From Candidatus Peregrinibacteria bacterium RIFOXYB2_FULL_32_7 (GTDB taxonomy: Bacteria > Patescibacteriota > Gracilibacteria > UBA1369 > GWF2-33-10), in assembly GCA_001787465.1 (NCBI GenBank), contig MFXJ01000022.1, forward strand, positions 1-11,769: a DNA stretch of 11,769 bases. Direction: 5' to 3'. Shown in pieces: positions 1 through 7,087 of the stretch (positions are counted from its first letter, which is position 1; every line of letters begins with the position of its first letter). The position numbers and the translations under genes are program-made. A model generated the notes under the pieces. The model did no database searches and had not been told where the DNA came from. It worked only from the letters and a program-made list of their open reading frames with translations.

Positions 1-2
1 TT

Positions 3-1433
3 TTAACTTTAACTTACGAAGAGCTTCAACAAAAGAATTTAAAAATTAAACATGCTTGCGAAAAAGATATTTTTACTAAAAAATTTGAAGAAGAATTAAA
101 ATCAGAAATTAAAAATGAAGCTGGTATTAAATCAATATTGGTGGCTTTTTCCAGTTTAGAAGGGAAACTTCATTTGCTTGATTATTCTAAAGATTTTTTA
201 TTTTCCTCAGAAGATAATCTCACTTTTGATGGTTCTTCTATTTCTGGATTTGCGAATTTAGATAAATCTGATTTGAGATTATTGATAGATTGGTCAACTC
301 TTCGTTTCTTACCGGCAGATGTTTTTGGTGCTGGTAAGGTTTTGGTATTTGCGAATATTCACAATCAGGATGGGCAACTTTTTGAATCAGATTTTAGAAA
401 TCAATTAATTAAATTAACAACTGATTTGAAAAAGAAAAAAGGTTTAAAAGTGAATATGGCGCCTGAAATTGAGGGTATTTTATTTAATGGAATAGATGCT
501 GAGCAGAATTATGATTCGCGAAAAGGATTTGAACTCGTCACAAAAGGCGGATATTTCAATACCTTACCTAAAGATGAACTACGCATATTTATAGATAAAG
601 TTGCTGAAACCAAAAAAGCTTTGGGATTTGAAAATGAAAAAGATCATCCGGAAGTTGCTCCTTCTTCTTTTGAATTAAATTATAAATATTGCGAGATAGT
701 CAGAGCTTGCGATCAGGTTTTGATTTTTAAACTTGTTTGCAGATTAGTGGCGAAGTCTATGGGATATACTGCTAGTTTTTTGCCAAAACCAATGACTGGA
801 ATTAATGGTAACGGTATGCATTCCAATATTTCTTTGGCACAAAATGGCAAAAATATTTTTTATGATAAAAAAGGCGAATTTAATTTATCACAAACTGCTC
901 ATCGTTTCGCTAAAGGTATTATGTATTATGCAAAAGATATATGTCTTACTTTTTGTCCAAGCGTTAATTCTTATCGAAGACTTGATCCGAATTTTGAAGC
1001 ACCGAATGAGATAAAAATGTCTCCTACAAATCGTAGTGTTATGATAAGAGTTCCGTTTGGGAATGAAAGATCGGCCAGAATAGAAGTAAGATCAGTTAGT
1101 CCCGATTGCAATCCATATTTAGCAAGTTTTGCTTTACTTTCTGCTGGGCTTAAAATGATGAATTCTTCAGATAAGGATGTGAAAGAAATAGATTCTGAAC
1201 TTCAAAAAAGAGGTAAAAGCATTCTTCCTTCAACTATTTATGAAGCTATAGATTATTTCCAACAATCTTCATTTGTTGAATCAGTATTGGGGAAAGAAAA
1301 TAAATCTAAATATTTAAAAATTAAACAAATAGCGGCAAAAAGAAGCTCACAAAATTTAGGAACGATAATTAAAAGCAGTGAAATATTATTTCATCATGAA
1401 GTTACGAACCAGTATCTTTGGAGTAGATTTTAA
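3..1433 (+). CDS. glnA: Type I glutamine synthetase, 5'-partial (start lies left of the window)
   Basis: Makes glutamine from glutamate, ammonia and ATP in the cytoplasm. Numbering from the TTG codon at 138 as residue 1, the N-terminal beta-grasp motif FDGSSISGF is at 30-38. Metal and substrate motifs follow: PEIE (E110, E112), PEVAPSSFE (E172, E179), NGNGMHSN (H228), NSYRRL (278-282), TNRS (297-300), ARIEVR (E316, R318) and NPYLASFALL (325-334). The C-terminal NLYDLP-type adenylylation motif is absent, so the enzyme looks alpha-type and not adenylylated. The GQHE segment usual in the family reads SSFE here. The frame is open from the left edge with no in-frame ATG or GTG. The residues before TTG 138 match the normal first helix and strand of the fold (IKNEAGIKSILVAFSS), so the real start is upstream and TTG 138 is unlikely. 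Stop TAA is at 1431-1433, followed by an inverted-repeat block. Confidence 0.93.
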   Translation, partial: LTLTYEELQQKNLKIKHACEKDIFTKKFEEELKSEIKNEAGIKSILVAFSSLEGKLHLLDYSKDFLFSSEDNLTFDGSSISGFANLDKSDLRLLIDWSTLRFLPADVFGAGKVLVFANIHNQDGQLFESDFRNQLIKLTTDLKKKKGLKVNMAPEIEGILFNGIDAEQNYDSRKGFELVTKGGYFNTLPKDELRIFIDKVAETKKALGFENEKDHPEVAPSSFELNYKYCEIVRACDQVLIFKLVCRLVAKSMGYTASFLPKPMTGINGNGMHSNISLAQNGKNIFYDKKGEFNLSQTAHRFAKGIMYYAKDICLTFCPSVNSYRRLDPNFEAPNEIKMSPTNRSVMIRVPFGNERSARIEVRSVSPDCNPYLASFALLSAGLKMMNSSDKDVKEIDSELQKRGKSILPSTIYEAIDYFQQSSFVESVLGKENKSKYLKIKQIAAKRSSQNLGTIIKSSEILFHHEVTNQYLWSRF

Positions 1434-1440
1434 TCAATTG

Positions 1441-1536
1441 TGATTCGTGGTTCGAACAATTCATTCCTTCGGAATGAAACAAACGAATCACGAATCACCT
1501 GCCCGACACAAATGTCATTCAGGCGGGCGAACCACG
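1441..1536. repeat. Nested inverted-repeat block between glnA and the S41 peptidase
   Basis: Seen directly: a 14-bp stem pairs 1441-1454 (TGATTCGTGGTTCG) with 1484-1497, with one G-T pair. Nested inside it is an 8-bp hairpin, 1460-1467 with 1471-1478, loop TTC. A second hairpin follows at once: 1498-1506 (CCTGCCCGA) with 1519-1527 (TCAGGCGGG), with one wobble and one mismatch. The final 9 bases, CGAACCACG (1528-1536), are the perfect complement of CGTGGTTCG at 1446-1454, so the outer stem has two competing partners. The block has higher GC than its surroundings and no coding potential, which suggests a REP- or MITE-like palindromic element. Whether it recurs in the genome cannot be seen here. 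Confidence 0.75.
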
Positions 1537-1542
1537 TTTTTT
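1446..1542 (+). terminator. Possible intrinsic terminator after glnA
   Basis: CGAACCACG (1528-1536) pairs perfectly with CGTGGTTCG (1446-1454) and is followed directly by T6 (1537-1542). This stem-plus-U-tract layout would end transcription from glnA. The loop is long but is itself folded into hairpins. The alternative pairing of 1441-1454 with 1484-1497 would remove the terminating stem. Confidence 0.45.
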
Positions 1543-1568
1543 CATCTTTCCTTTTTCATTTCTTTGGA

Positions 1569-1574
1569 TATACT
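1569..1574 (+). promoter_or_regulatory. Candidate -10 box for the S41 peptidase / RND operon
   Basis: TATACT lies 22 bases before the ATG at 1597 and is the same hexamer used by the two SLH promoters in this window. No good -35 is visible at 16-18 bp spacing (the area is T/C-rich). The predicted leader would be about 15-17 bases and lacks a Shine-Dalgarno sequence. Confidence 0.35.
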
Positions 1575-1596
1575 AAGATAGCCATAATTTTTCATA

Positions 1597-2805
1597 ATGA
1601 ATAAAAATAAAATTATAACTTCAGTAATATTAGTTCTGATTGGAGGACTAATTGGTTATGGAATTAATGATAAACCACAAATAATTTTTGAAAATGTTCA
1701 AGATCAGAAATCTGAGGTTGTTGAAGATAACGCGCCTTTGGATTTAACTAATTTATGGAAGGTTTATAATATTTTACAAACTGATTATTTTGATGCCACA
1801 GTTTTTAATTCGCAAAAACAAATTAATGGCGCTATAAAAGGTTTGGTTGAATCTGTAGGCGATCCTTATACTGTTTATATGAGTTCAGAAGAAAATTCCG
1901 CCTTTAAGACTAGTTTGGCTGGAGAATTTGAAGGTATTGGCGCTGAGTTGTCAATAAGACAAGGAGCTTTAATCGTCATATCGCCTTTAAAAGATTCACC
2001 AGCGGAAAAAGCTGGTTTAAAATCTGGAGATATTATATATAAAATCGGGGATGAATTCGCTGGGGATATGAATCTTTTGGAAGCGATTATGAAAATTCGT
2101 GGACCACAAGGTACTTATGTAAATTTAACTATTTTACGCGAAACTGAAGCGGAACCAGTAGAGCTTTCGATTAAAAGAGATACGATAACTATTCCAGATG
2201 TTGATTATAAAGAACTTGAAGGTGATATTTTTCATATCAGTATTTATCAATTTGGAGATAATACTTCTTTGGAATTTCAAAATATTATTCAAAAATTGCT
2301 TCTTGAAAATCCCAAAGGTATTATTTTAGATTTGCGCGGAGACGGAGGAGGATATTTGGAATCGGCTGTAGATGTGCTTTCAGAATTTGTTTTAGGAGAA
2401 AAAGAAGCAGTGAAAATTAAATATAAGGATGAAAATAAAAATTACAGTCTTTATACCAAAAATAAGGGACGGCTTAAGGATATTCCTTTGGTAGTTTTGA
2501 TAGATAGCGGATCAGCTTCAGCTTCGGAAATAGTGGCTGGAGCGATTCAGGATTGGGGAAGAGGAATAATTATTGGAGAAAAATCTTTTGGCAAAGGTAG
2601 TGTTCAGGAGTTAGATGATTTGGAGAATGGAGCAAGTTTGCGAGTTACGATTGCTAAGTGGTTTACGCCAAATGATAGAACGATTCAAGATGTCGGTATT
2701 ATGCCCGATCAAATTGTCGAATTCACAAAAGAAGGCTATGAAGAAGGTATGGATTCGCAACTTCAGGCGGCATTGGAAGCTTTGAAAATAGGAAATGGAA
2801 AATAG
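1597..2805 (+). CDS. S41 family carboxyl-terminal processing peptidase (CtpA/CtpB type)
   Basis: A membrane-anchored serine protease acting outside the cytoplasmic membrane on C-terminal tails of proteins. Residues 5-22 form an N-terminal membrane anchor or uncleaved signal. An N-terminal helical part (about 45-100) leads to a PDZ domain (about 105-182; motif SPAEKAGLKSGDIIYKIGD). The S41 core runs from about 208 to 372. The catalytic segments are visible: SGSASASEI with nucleophile S308, and FGKGSVQ with general base K333 and Q337. The 25-residue Ser-Lys spacing matches CtpB-type enzymes. ILDLRGDGGG (243-252) corresponds to the DLRnNpGG strand. At 402 residues the length is normal. The ATG at 1597 puts the hydrophobic anchor directly at the N terminus, so the start is convincing despite lacking a Shine-Dalgarno. 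The RND permease starts 17 bp after its stop, so the two are probably co-transcribed. The substrate is unknown. Confidence 0.93.
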   Translation: MNKNKIITSVILVLIGGLIGYGINDKPQIIFENVQDQKSEVVEDNAPLDLTNLWKVYNILQTDYFDATVFNSQKQINGAIKGLVESVGDPYTVYMSSEENSAFKTSLAGEFEGIGAELSIRQGALIVISPLKDSPAEKAGLKSGDIIYKIGDEFAGDMNLLEAIMKIRGPQGTYVNLTILRETEAEPVELSIKRDTITIPDVDYKELEGDIFHISIYQFGDNTSLEFQNIIQKLLLENPKGIILDLRGDGGGYLESAVDVLSEFVLGEKEAVKIKYKDENKNYSLYTKNKGRLKDIPLVVLIDSGSASASEIVAGAIQDWGRGIIIGEKSFGKGSVQELDDLENGASLRVTIAKWFTPNDRTIQDVGIMPDQIVEFTKEGYEEGMDSQLQAALEALKIGNGK

Positions 2806-2822
2806 AAATTTTCTTATAAATT

Positions 2823-5800
2823 ATGAATAAAGATAATAAGAATTCATTTAAATCTTCTGATCTTTTGTATTTAGAGAAATTGGAATTTAAAGATGAACTT
2901 AAAAAAACGTGGCTTAATTTTTTTGTGACTAATGCTCGAGTTGTGCTTTTATTAATTATAATTATATTAATTGCAGGTATTTATTCGTTTATAAATTTAC
3001 CAAGAGAATCTAATCCGGAGGTAAAAATTCCAGTGGCAATGGTAATTACAGTTTATCAGGGGGCTTCGCCTGCCGATATTGAAGAGTTAATTACTAAAAA
3101 AATAGAAAATAAAATCGCCTCAATCAATGATATAGAGAAAATAACTTCTAGTTCATCTAATTCTATTTCATTAATTAGTGTTGAGTTCGCAAGCGGTTCT
3201 AATAGTGACGATGTAATCAGGAAGTTAAGGGATAGCGTTTCAGAAATACAAAGTGATTTACCTACTGATGCTGATGCTAGTGCTGTAAAAGAAGTTTCTT
3301 TTGATGATCGGCCGATTTGGTCAATGCAATTAACTGGCCCTTACGATGGATTTATTTTGCGAGATTATGCCGATAAAATTAAAGATGAATTAGAGAAAAT
3401 ACCTACAGTTAGAGAAGTAACAATTTCTGGCGGTGATGAAAAAGAATTTGAAATTGCTTATGACCCTGACAAACTTGTTTATTATGGAATTTCTTTTAGT
3501 CAGATAAATCAAAAAATAAGAGCCACAAATTTAGTTTTCCCTGCCGGCAGTATTGATGGAGATAAATATATTTATAACGTCAGGACAGATGGTAGATTTT
3601 TTGATATTGAAAGTTTACAAAACATTCCGGTATTTCATAATGATAATGGAGGGATTGTTACCGTTGCGGATTTAGCCGTTGTGACAGAAAAAGCCATTAA
3701 AAAAACAATATATTCAAGGCTATCTATTAATGGTTCAGTTCCTGAAGATGCGGTATCTGTTGATATTTTAAAAAAAGCCGGAGGATCAGTGATTAAGACT
3801 GCTGATCAAGCAAAAGAAATTGTAGATAAATTATTACCTACTTTTCAGTCGGGTGTGAAATATGCAGTAACTACAGATTTTGCGAAACTTATTAAAAGAG
3901 ATTTTGATCGGTTAACTCATGATTTTTTACTAACTTTATTTTTAGTTGGAGTGATTTTGTTTTTAATTGTTGGATTAAAAGAAGCCTTTGTCGCGGGGTT
4001 GGCAATTCCATTGGTGTTTTTTGTCACATTTACGGTAATGTTACAAACAGGTATTTCTTTAAATTTTCTTTCCTTATTCTCATTAATATTATCGCTGGGA
4101 TTGCTGGTTGACGATGCGATTGTTGTTGTTTCAGCAACTAAACAATATATGAAGACCGGTAAATTCACTCCGGAGGAAGCGGTGTTGCTTGTTTTAAATG
4201 ATTTTAAAGTCGTTTTGACAACTACGACTTTAACAACTGTTTGGGCTTTTTTGCCGCTTTTAATGGCCACAGGAATAATTGGAGAATTTATTAAATCAAT
4301 TCCAATAACAGTATCGGTAACTTTGATTTCTTCTTTATTTATCGCCTTAATGATTAATCATCCACTGGCCGCAACTCTTGAAAGACTGCGTATGACAAAA
4401 AACACGTTTTATTTAATTTTGGCTTTGATATTTATTTTAGCAGTATATTTAATCACTAGGGGATCAATATTTTATTTTTTAATGGCGATATTTTTAATGG
4501 CGTTGATTTATTTTTTTATTCGTCAATATAACAAGAAAGCTTGGAAACCTATTTTTGAAAAAAATGAAAAATTATATATAGAAGAATCTTATGATGATGA
4601 ATTAATTAAGAAGAAATTGAGAACTCAAGGTTCAGAAGAAGAAACGAATTTGCTGTCGCGTTTTATGCATGGGATTTTTCATATGGATATATTTTTGCCA
4701 ATTTATGAAAAAATTTTGAAAAAGATTATAGAAACAAAGAAATCAAGATTAAAAGCTTTAGGGTTAATATTTGTTATTTTTATCATGGCCATTTTTTTAC
4801 CTATAACTGGATTAGTTAAATCAGAATTTTTTCCACAATCAGATGAAGATATAATTTATATTAATGCCGAAGCTGAAATAGGTTTAAAACTTGCAGAAAC
4901 AGATAAAATTATCAGACAAATTGAAGCAAAATTATTACAATATAAAGAAATAGACAATTTTTCAACCGTGGTAGGCTCAGCAGGAGTATCGGCGAATGCT
5001 GTATCTAGTTCGCCAAGTGGAGGATCGCATTTAGCAGGAATAATAGTTAATTTAGTTGATAATGAACATCGCGACGTAAAATCTTATAACTTAGCAAAAA
5101 CAATTCGTGAAGATTTGAAATCTATTAATAATGTTACCATTGATGTTGCTTCAGCTAGTGGCGGACCACCTTCTGGTAGTGCTTTTGAAGCTAGAATAAT
5201 GGGTGCGGATTTAAATGAACTTAATTTAATTGCTACTGATTTAAAACAAATTCTTAAGGAAATACCAGGCGTGCTTAATCCTAGTATTTCGTTAACTGAT
5301 TCTCCTCCAGAATATACTTTCAATTTAAATAAAGATAAGCTTGAATTTTATAATTTAGATGTAACGACAGTTGGATTTATGCTTAGAACAGCTATTTATG
5401 GTACTGAAGTTACAAAAATTTTAATTGACGGTGAAGAAATCAAAGTTATTGCTAGATTTTTGGAAAATAAAATTCTAAATATAGAAGATATAAAAAATTT
5501 ACAAATTTTGAATTCACGCGGACAGTCAGTTTTTTTGTCAGATGTGGCTGATATAAAATTAACTAAATCAATTGATACGATTACAAGGATTGACCAGAAA
5601 AGAACAATTCTATTGTCCTCCTCAATAGAGGAAGGTTTGATTGCTAGTGAGATTTTATCTCAATTTCAGGAAAAGCTGAAAGAAAGTTATCAATTACCTG
5701 AAGGATATAGTATTGTTTATGGTGGTGAAAATGAACAAAATACGCAGTCAGTTAAGTCAATTTTGAAAGCAATGATCCTTGCCACTTTATTAATTATTTC

Positions 5801-6245
5801 AACTTTAGTAGTTCAGTTCAATTCTTTTAAAAAAGCTTTAATTGTTCTTATCACAATTCCTTTAGCCTTGATCGGAGTTTTCTTTGGAATGTTTGTGTTT
5901 AAAATAACTTTAAGTTTCCCTGGATTAATTGGGATTTTGGCTTTATTTGGGATAGTTGTAAAAAATGCGATTATTTTGATGGATAAAATTAATTTGAATT
6001 TAAAAACAGGAATTGAATTTAAATCCGCGATCGTTGACGCGGGTAAATCTAGGCTTGAAGCAATTTTCATTACCTCTATCTGTACAATTTTTGGTATTTT
6101 GCCAATAACGCTTTCAGATGAGACTTGGAAAGCTTTAGGTAGCGCTGTGATTTTCGGACTTATGGTCTCTTCATTTTTAACATTATTTATTGTGCCAACT
6201 TTGTTTGTAAGCTTGATTAAAGAAAAGCCTCAAAAAGTTGCATAA
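2823..6245 (+). CDS. RND efflux permease (AcrB/MdtB-like) with an enlarged TM6-TM7 region
   Basis: A proton-driven trimeric exporter of the inner membrane. TM1 is at about 38-58, followed by the first large external loop with porter subdomains (about 60-360). TM2-TM6 span about 365-515. The second external loop runs about 660-975 and TM8-TM12 about 978-1135. The proton-relay residues are present: LLVDDAIVVV in TM4 (D430, D431) and VVKNAI in TM10 (K1047), equivalent to AcrB D407, D408 and K940. The D-to-K distance is about 84 residues longer than in AcrB. The extra length sits between TM6 and TM7, where two further hydrophobic stretches (about 528-545 and 548-567) and a charged cytoplasmic-looking segment (570-625) occur. 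Total length is 1140 versus about 1050 for AcrB. It starts 17 bp after the S41 peptidase stop. A matching adaptor lies on the opposite strand at 7882-9930. Substrate cannot be told from sequence. Confidence 0.92.
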   Translation: MNKDNKNSFKSSDLLYLEKLEFKDELKKTWLNFFVTNARVVLLLIIIILIAGIYSFINLPRESNPEVKIPVAMVITVYQGASPADIEELITKKIENKIASINDIEKITSSSSNSISLISVEFASGSNSDDVIRKLRDSVSEIQSDLPTDADASAVKEVSFDDRPIWSMQLTGPYDGFILRDYADKIKDELEKIPTVREVTISGGDEKEFEIAYDPDKLVYYGISFSQINQKIRATNLVFPAGSIDGDKYIYNVRTDGRFFDIESLQNIPVFHNDNGGIVTVADLAVVTEKAIKKTIYSRLSINGSVPEDAVSVDILKKAGGSVIKTADQAKEIVDKLLPTFQSGVKYAVTTDFAKLIKRDFDRLTHDFLLTLFLVGVILFLIVGLKEAFVAGLAIPLVFFVTFTVMLQTGISLNFLSLFSLILSLGLLVDDAIVVVSATKQYMKTGKFTPEEAVLLVLNDFKVVLTTTTLTTVWAFLPLLMATGIIGEFIKSIPITVSVTLISSLFIALMINHPLAATLERLRMTKNTFYLILALIFILAVYLITRGSIFYFLMAIFLMALIYFFIRQYNKKAWKPIFEKNEKLYIEESYDDELIKKKLRTQGSEEETNLLSRFMHGIFHMDIFLPIYEKILKKIIETKKSRLKALGLIFVIFIMAIFLPITGLVKSEFFPQSDEDIIYINAEAEIGLKLAETDKIIRQIEAKLLQYKEIDNFSTVVGSAGVSANAVSSSPSGGSHLAGIIVNLVDNEHRDVKSYNLAKTIREDLKSINNVTIDVASASGGPPSGSAFEARIMGADLNELNLIATDLKQILKEIPGVLNPSISLTDSPPEYTFNLNKDKLEFYNLDVTTVGFMLRTAIYGTEVTKILIDGEEIKVIARFLENKILNIEDIKNLQILNSRGQSVFLSDVADIKLTKSIDTITRIDQKRTILLSSSIEEGLIASEILSQFQEKLKESYQLPEGYSIVYGGENEQNTQSVKSILKAMILATLLIISTLVVQFNSFKKALIVLITIPLALIGVFFGMFVFKITLSFPGLIGILALFGIVVKNAIILMDKINLNLKTGIEFKSAIVDAGKSRLEAIFITSICTIFGILPITLSDETWKALGSAVIFGLMVSSFLTLFIVPTLFVSLIKEKPQKVA

Positions 6246-6248
6246 AAA

Positions 6249-6458
6249 ATAACTTTTTTACAAAATAACATTATCGATCTATACTTTGATTAAATATGAT
6301 TTAATTTATTTAAAATGAAAAAGTTTTTTTGTTTCATGGCAGGAATTTTATTAACTTTAAGTATTACAACTTTTGCCGCTTCAACAGTTTTTACAGATGA
6401 GAATACTTTTGAAGATTGGTATAAAGATGCCGTAATAAATATGTATAATAAAGGGATT
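6249..6458. repeat. Direct repeat copy 1: promoter, leader and 5' coding block of SLH gene 1
   Basis: This 210-bp block is repeated at 7211-7420, exactly 962 bp downstream, with only two mismatches by eye (6340 C versus 7302 T; 6365 T versus 7327 C). It covers the promoter, the leader, the signal peptide and the first half of the SLH domain. Identity drops sharply after 6458, although the encoded proteins remain alignable. Confidence 0.95.
6257..6285 (+). promoter_or_regulatory. Sigma-70-type promoter of SLH gene 1
   Basis: TTTACA (6257-6262), a 17-bp spacer and TATACT (6280-6285) form a near-consensus promoter. Transcription would begin near 6292, giving a leader of about 23 bases with no Shine-Dalgarno before the ATG at 6315. 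The same element is perfectly conserved in front of SLH gene 2. The SLH gene is therefore probably transcribed separately from the RND permease, which stops 11 bp before the -35. Confidence 0.75.
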
Positions 6459-6710
6459 ATTACTGGCTATCCAGATGGAAGTTTCCAGGCTTCAAATAAC
6501 GTGAGTCGTGCAGAATTAGCAGTTATGATGGATCGTCAAACAACTTTAATAAAAAATGGATGTATTTATGTAGAAGAAAGAGAACATCTTGGACTTGGTG
6601 GTGATCTATTTTTCTTGGATGGTGATATAGTTTATCAAGGTGATCAAGATTATTATTATTGTTTTAAAGGTAAAATTAATCAGAGTGAAACTTGGGATCC
6701 TATCCTGTGA
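6315..6710 (+). CDS. Small secreted SLH-domain protein, copy 1 (131 aa)
   Basis: A predicted exported protein. Residues 1-22 are a signal peptide (MKK, hydrophobic core, cleavage near TTFAA). Residues 25-75 form one S-layer-homology repeat, with the hallmarks W35, AVINMYNKGIITGYPDGSF and VSRAEL. SLH domains bind cell-wall polymers or S-layer components at the cell surface; a single repeat would usually need a partner or oligomerisation. The tail (about 76-131) is unrecognised: it has two cysteines (C83, C116) that could form a disulphide, plus acidic and Tyr-rich stretches (DQDYYYC). The first half is nearly identical in DNA to SLH gene 2, while the tails are unrelated. It ends in TGA at 6708-6710. 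The short tail could be a complete small domain or the stump of a longer one. Confidence 0.85.
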   Translation: MKKFFCFMAGILLTLSITTFAASTVFTDENTFEDWYKDAVINMYNKGIITGYPDGSFQASNNVSRAELAVMMDRQTTLIKNGCIYVEEREHLGLGGDLFFLDGDIVYQGDQDYYYCFKGKINQSETWDPIL

Positions 6711-6773
6711 ATTAATAAAAACACACATAAATTTTTAGGATCAAACAATTTTTAGTTTGAAAAAATTTCTTAC

Positions 6774-6813
6774 GAGTCAACTCACCCCGACCCTCTCTTA
6801 CATTAAGAGAGGG
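6774..6813 (+). repeat. Left inverted end with 10-bp hairpin
   Basis: CCCTCTCTTA (6791-6800) pairs perfectly with TAAGAGAGGG (6804-6813) around the loop CAT. It is preceded by the near-palindrome GAGTCAACTC and a CCCC run. It is homologous to the reverse complement of 7088-7132. Confidence 0.9.
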
Positions 6814-6822
6814 AGGTTTTTT
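6784..6822 (+). terminator. Intrinsic terminator downstream of SLH gene 1
   Basis: The 10-bp perfect stem 6791-6800 / 6804-6813 can be extended by ACC (6784-6786) with GGT (6815-6817) across a small internal loop. It is followed by T6 (6817-6822). It is the first strong hairpin with a T tract after the SLH1 stop, and it also forms the left end of the DUF559 remnant. Confidence 0.65.
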
Positions 6823-7067
6823 CTATAAATATTTTTTAAGTTTCAAAATTGTCTCCTCCAGATCATTTATAAGTTCTTCATTTTTAAATCTTATCCCGCA
6901 TTACGGGACAATGATTAATTTATATTTAAATGCTATTGGATGTTGTCTTAAAATTTCTTATTTTTAATATTTCTATTTTTAACTAAATTCCAGAATATTT
7001 TTTCAGCTATAGTTTGTTCTTTTCTAAGCTTTTTAGTTAAAAGTTTAACATTCTCATTATCAAGCAT
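6823..7067 (-). pseudogene. DUF559 (Vsr/PD-(D/E)XK-like) endonuclease-domain remnant
   Basis: Read on the minus strand, ATG at 7065-7067 opens a 39-residue stretch with the DUF559 N-terminal pattern: KKLRKEQTIAEKIFWNLVKN, then KNKKF. It stops at TAA (6950-6948). Shifting by one base continues the family pattern LRQHPIAFKYKLIIV, followed by a stop at a small hairpin. The same frame then resumes with the family's C-terminal end RFKNEELINDLEETILKLKK and stops at TAG 6825-6823. Intact members usually have roughly 110-130 residues, with a central DFYC...ELDG..H region carrying the catalytic acids. That region is missing here. The gene therefore has a frameshift plus at least one internal deletion and cannot make an active nuclease. 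It is too short and broken to show as a normal open frame. Confidence 0.85.
6894..6908. repeat. Small palindrome at the internal deletion of the DUF559 remnant
   Basis: TCCCG (6894-6898) and CGGGA (6904-6908) form a 5-bp stem around CATTA. It sits exactly where the catalytic middle of the DUF559 domain is missing, between the LIIV and RFKNEE segments, and it introduces the in-frame stop. It may be a short palindromic repeat inserted there or left at the deletion point. Confidence 0.6.
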
Positions 7068-7087
7068 ATATTTATTTGGTTAAGATT

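Noticed and set aside
138..140. TTG as the start codon of the glutamine synthetase
   Set aside because: The frame is open to the left edge and the residues before it fit the family's normal N terminus, so the real start is outside the window.
1441..1542. CRISPR array or tRNA gene in the inverted-repeat block
   Set aside because: There are no regularly spaced direct repeats, and the stems do not fit a cloverleaf with anticodon and T-arm features.
3917..4270. Minus-strand open frame opposite the RND permease
   Set aside because: It lies wholly inside the permease membrane region and gives a low-complexity Lys/Thr/Asn protein typical of an antisense shadow. The same applies to 5084-5323 and 5813-6070.
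6232..6259. AAAAAGTT / AACTTTTT inverted repeat after the RND permease as a terminator
   Set aside because: The 8-bp stem is almost all A-T with an 11-nt loop and overlaps the SLH promoter. The AACTTTTT arm also occurs at gene 2 without a partner, so the pairing is probably incidental.
6708..6710. TGA read as glycine, as in Gracilibacteria/Absconditabacteria
   Set aside because: Read-through would add only a short tail. The long genes encode glycine with GGN and contain no in-frame TGA, so the standard stop meaning fits.
6741..6760. TCAAAC / GTTTGA hairpin after SLH gene 1
   Set aside because: A six-bp AT-rich stem followed by A-rich rather than T-rich sequence; too weak to call a terminator or repeat.
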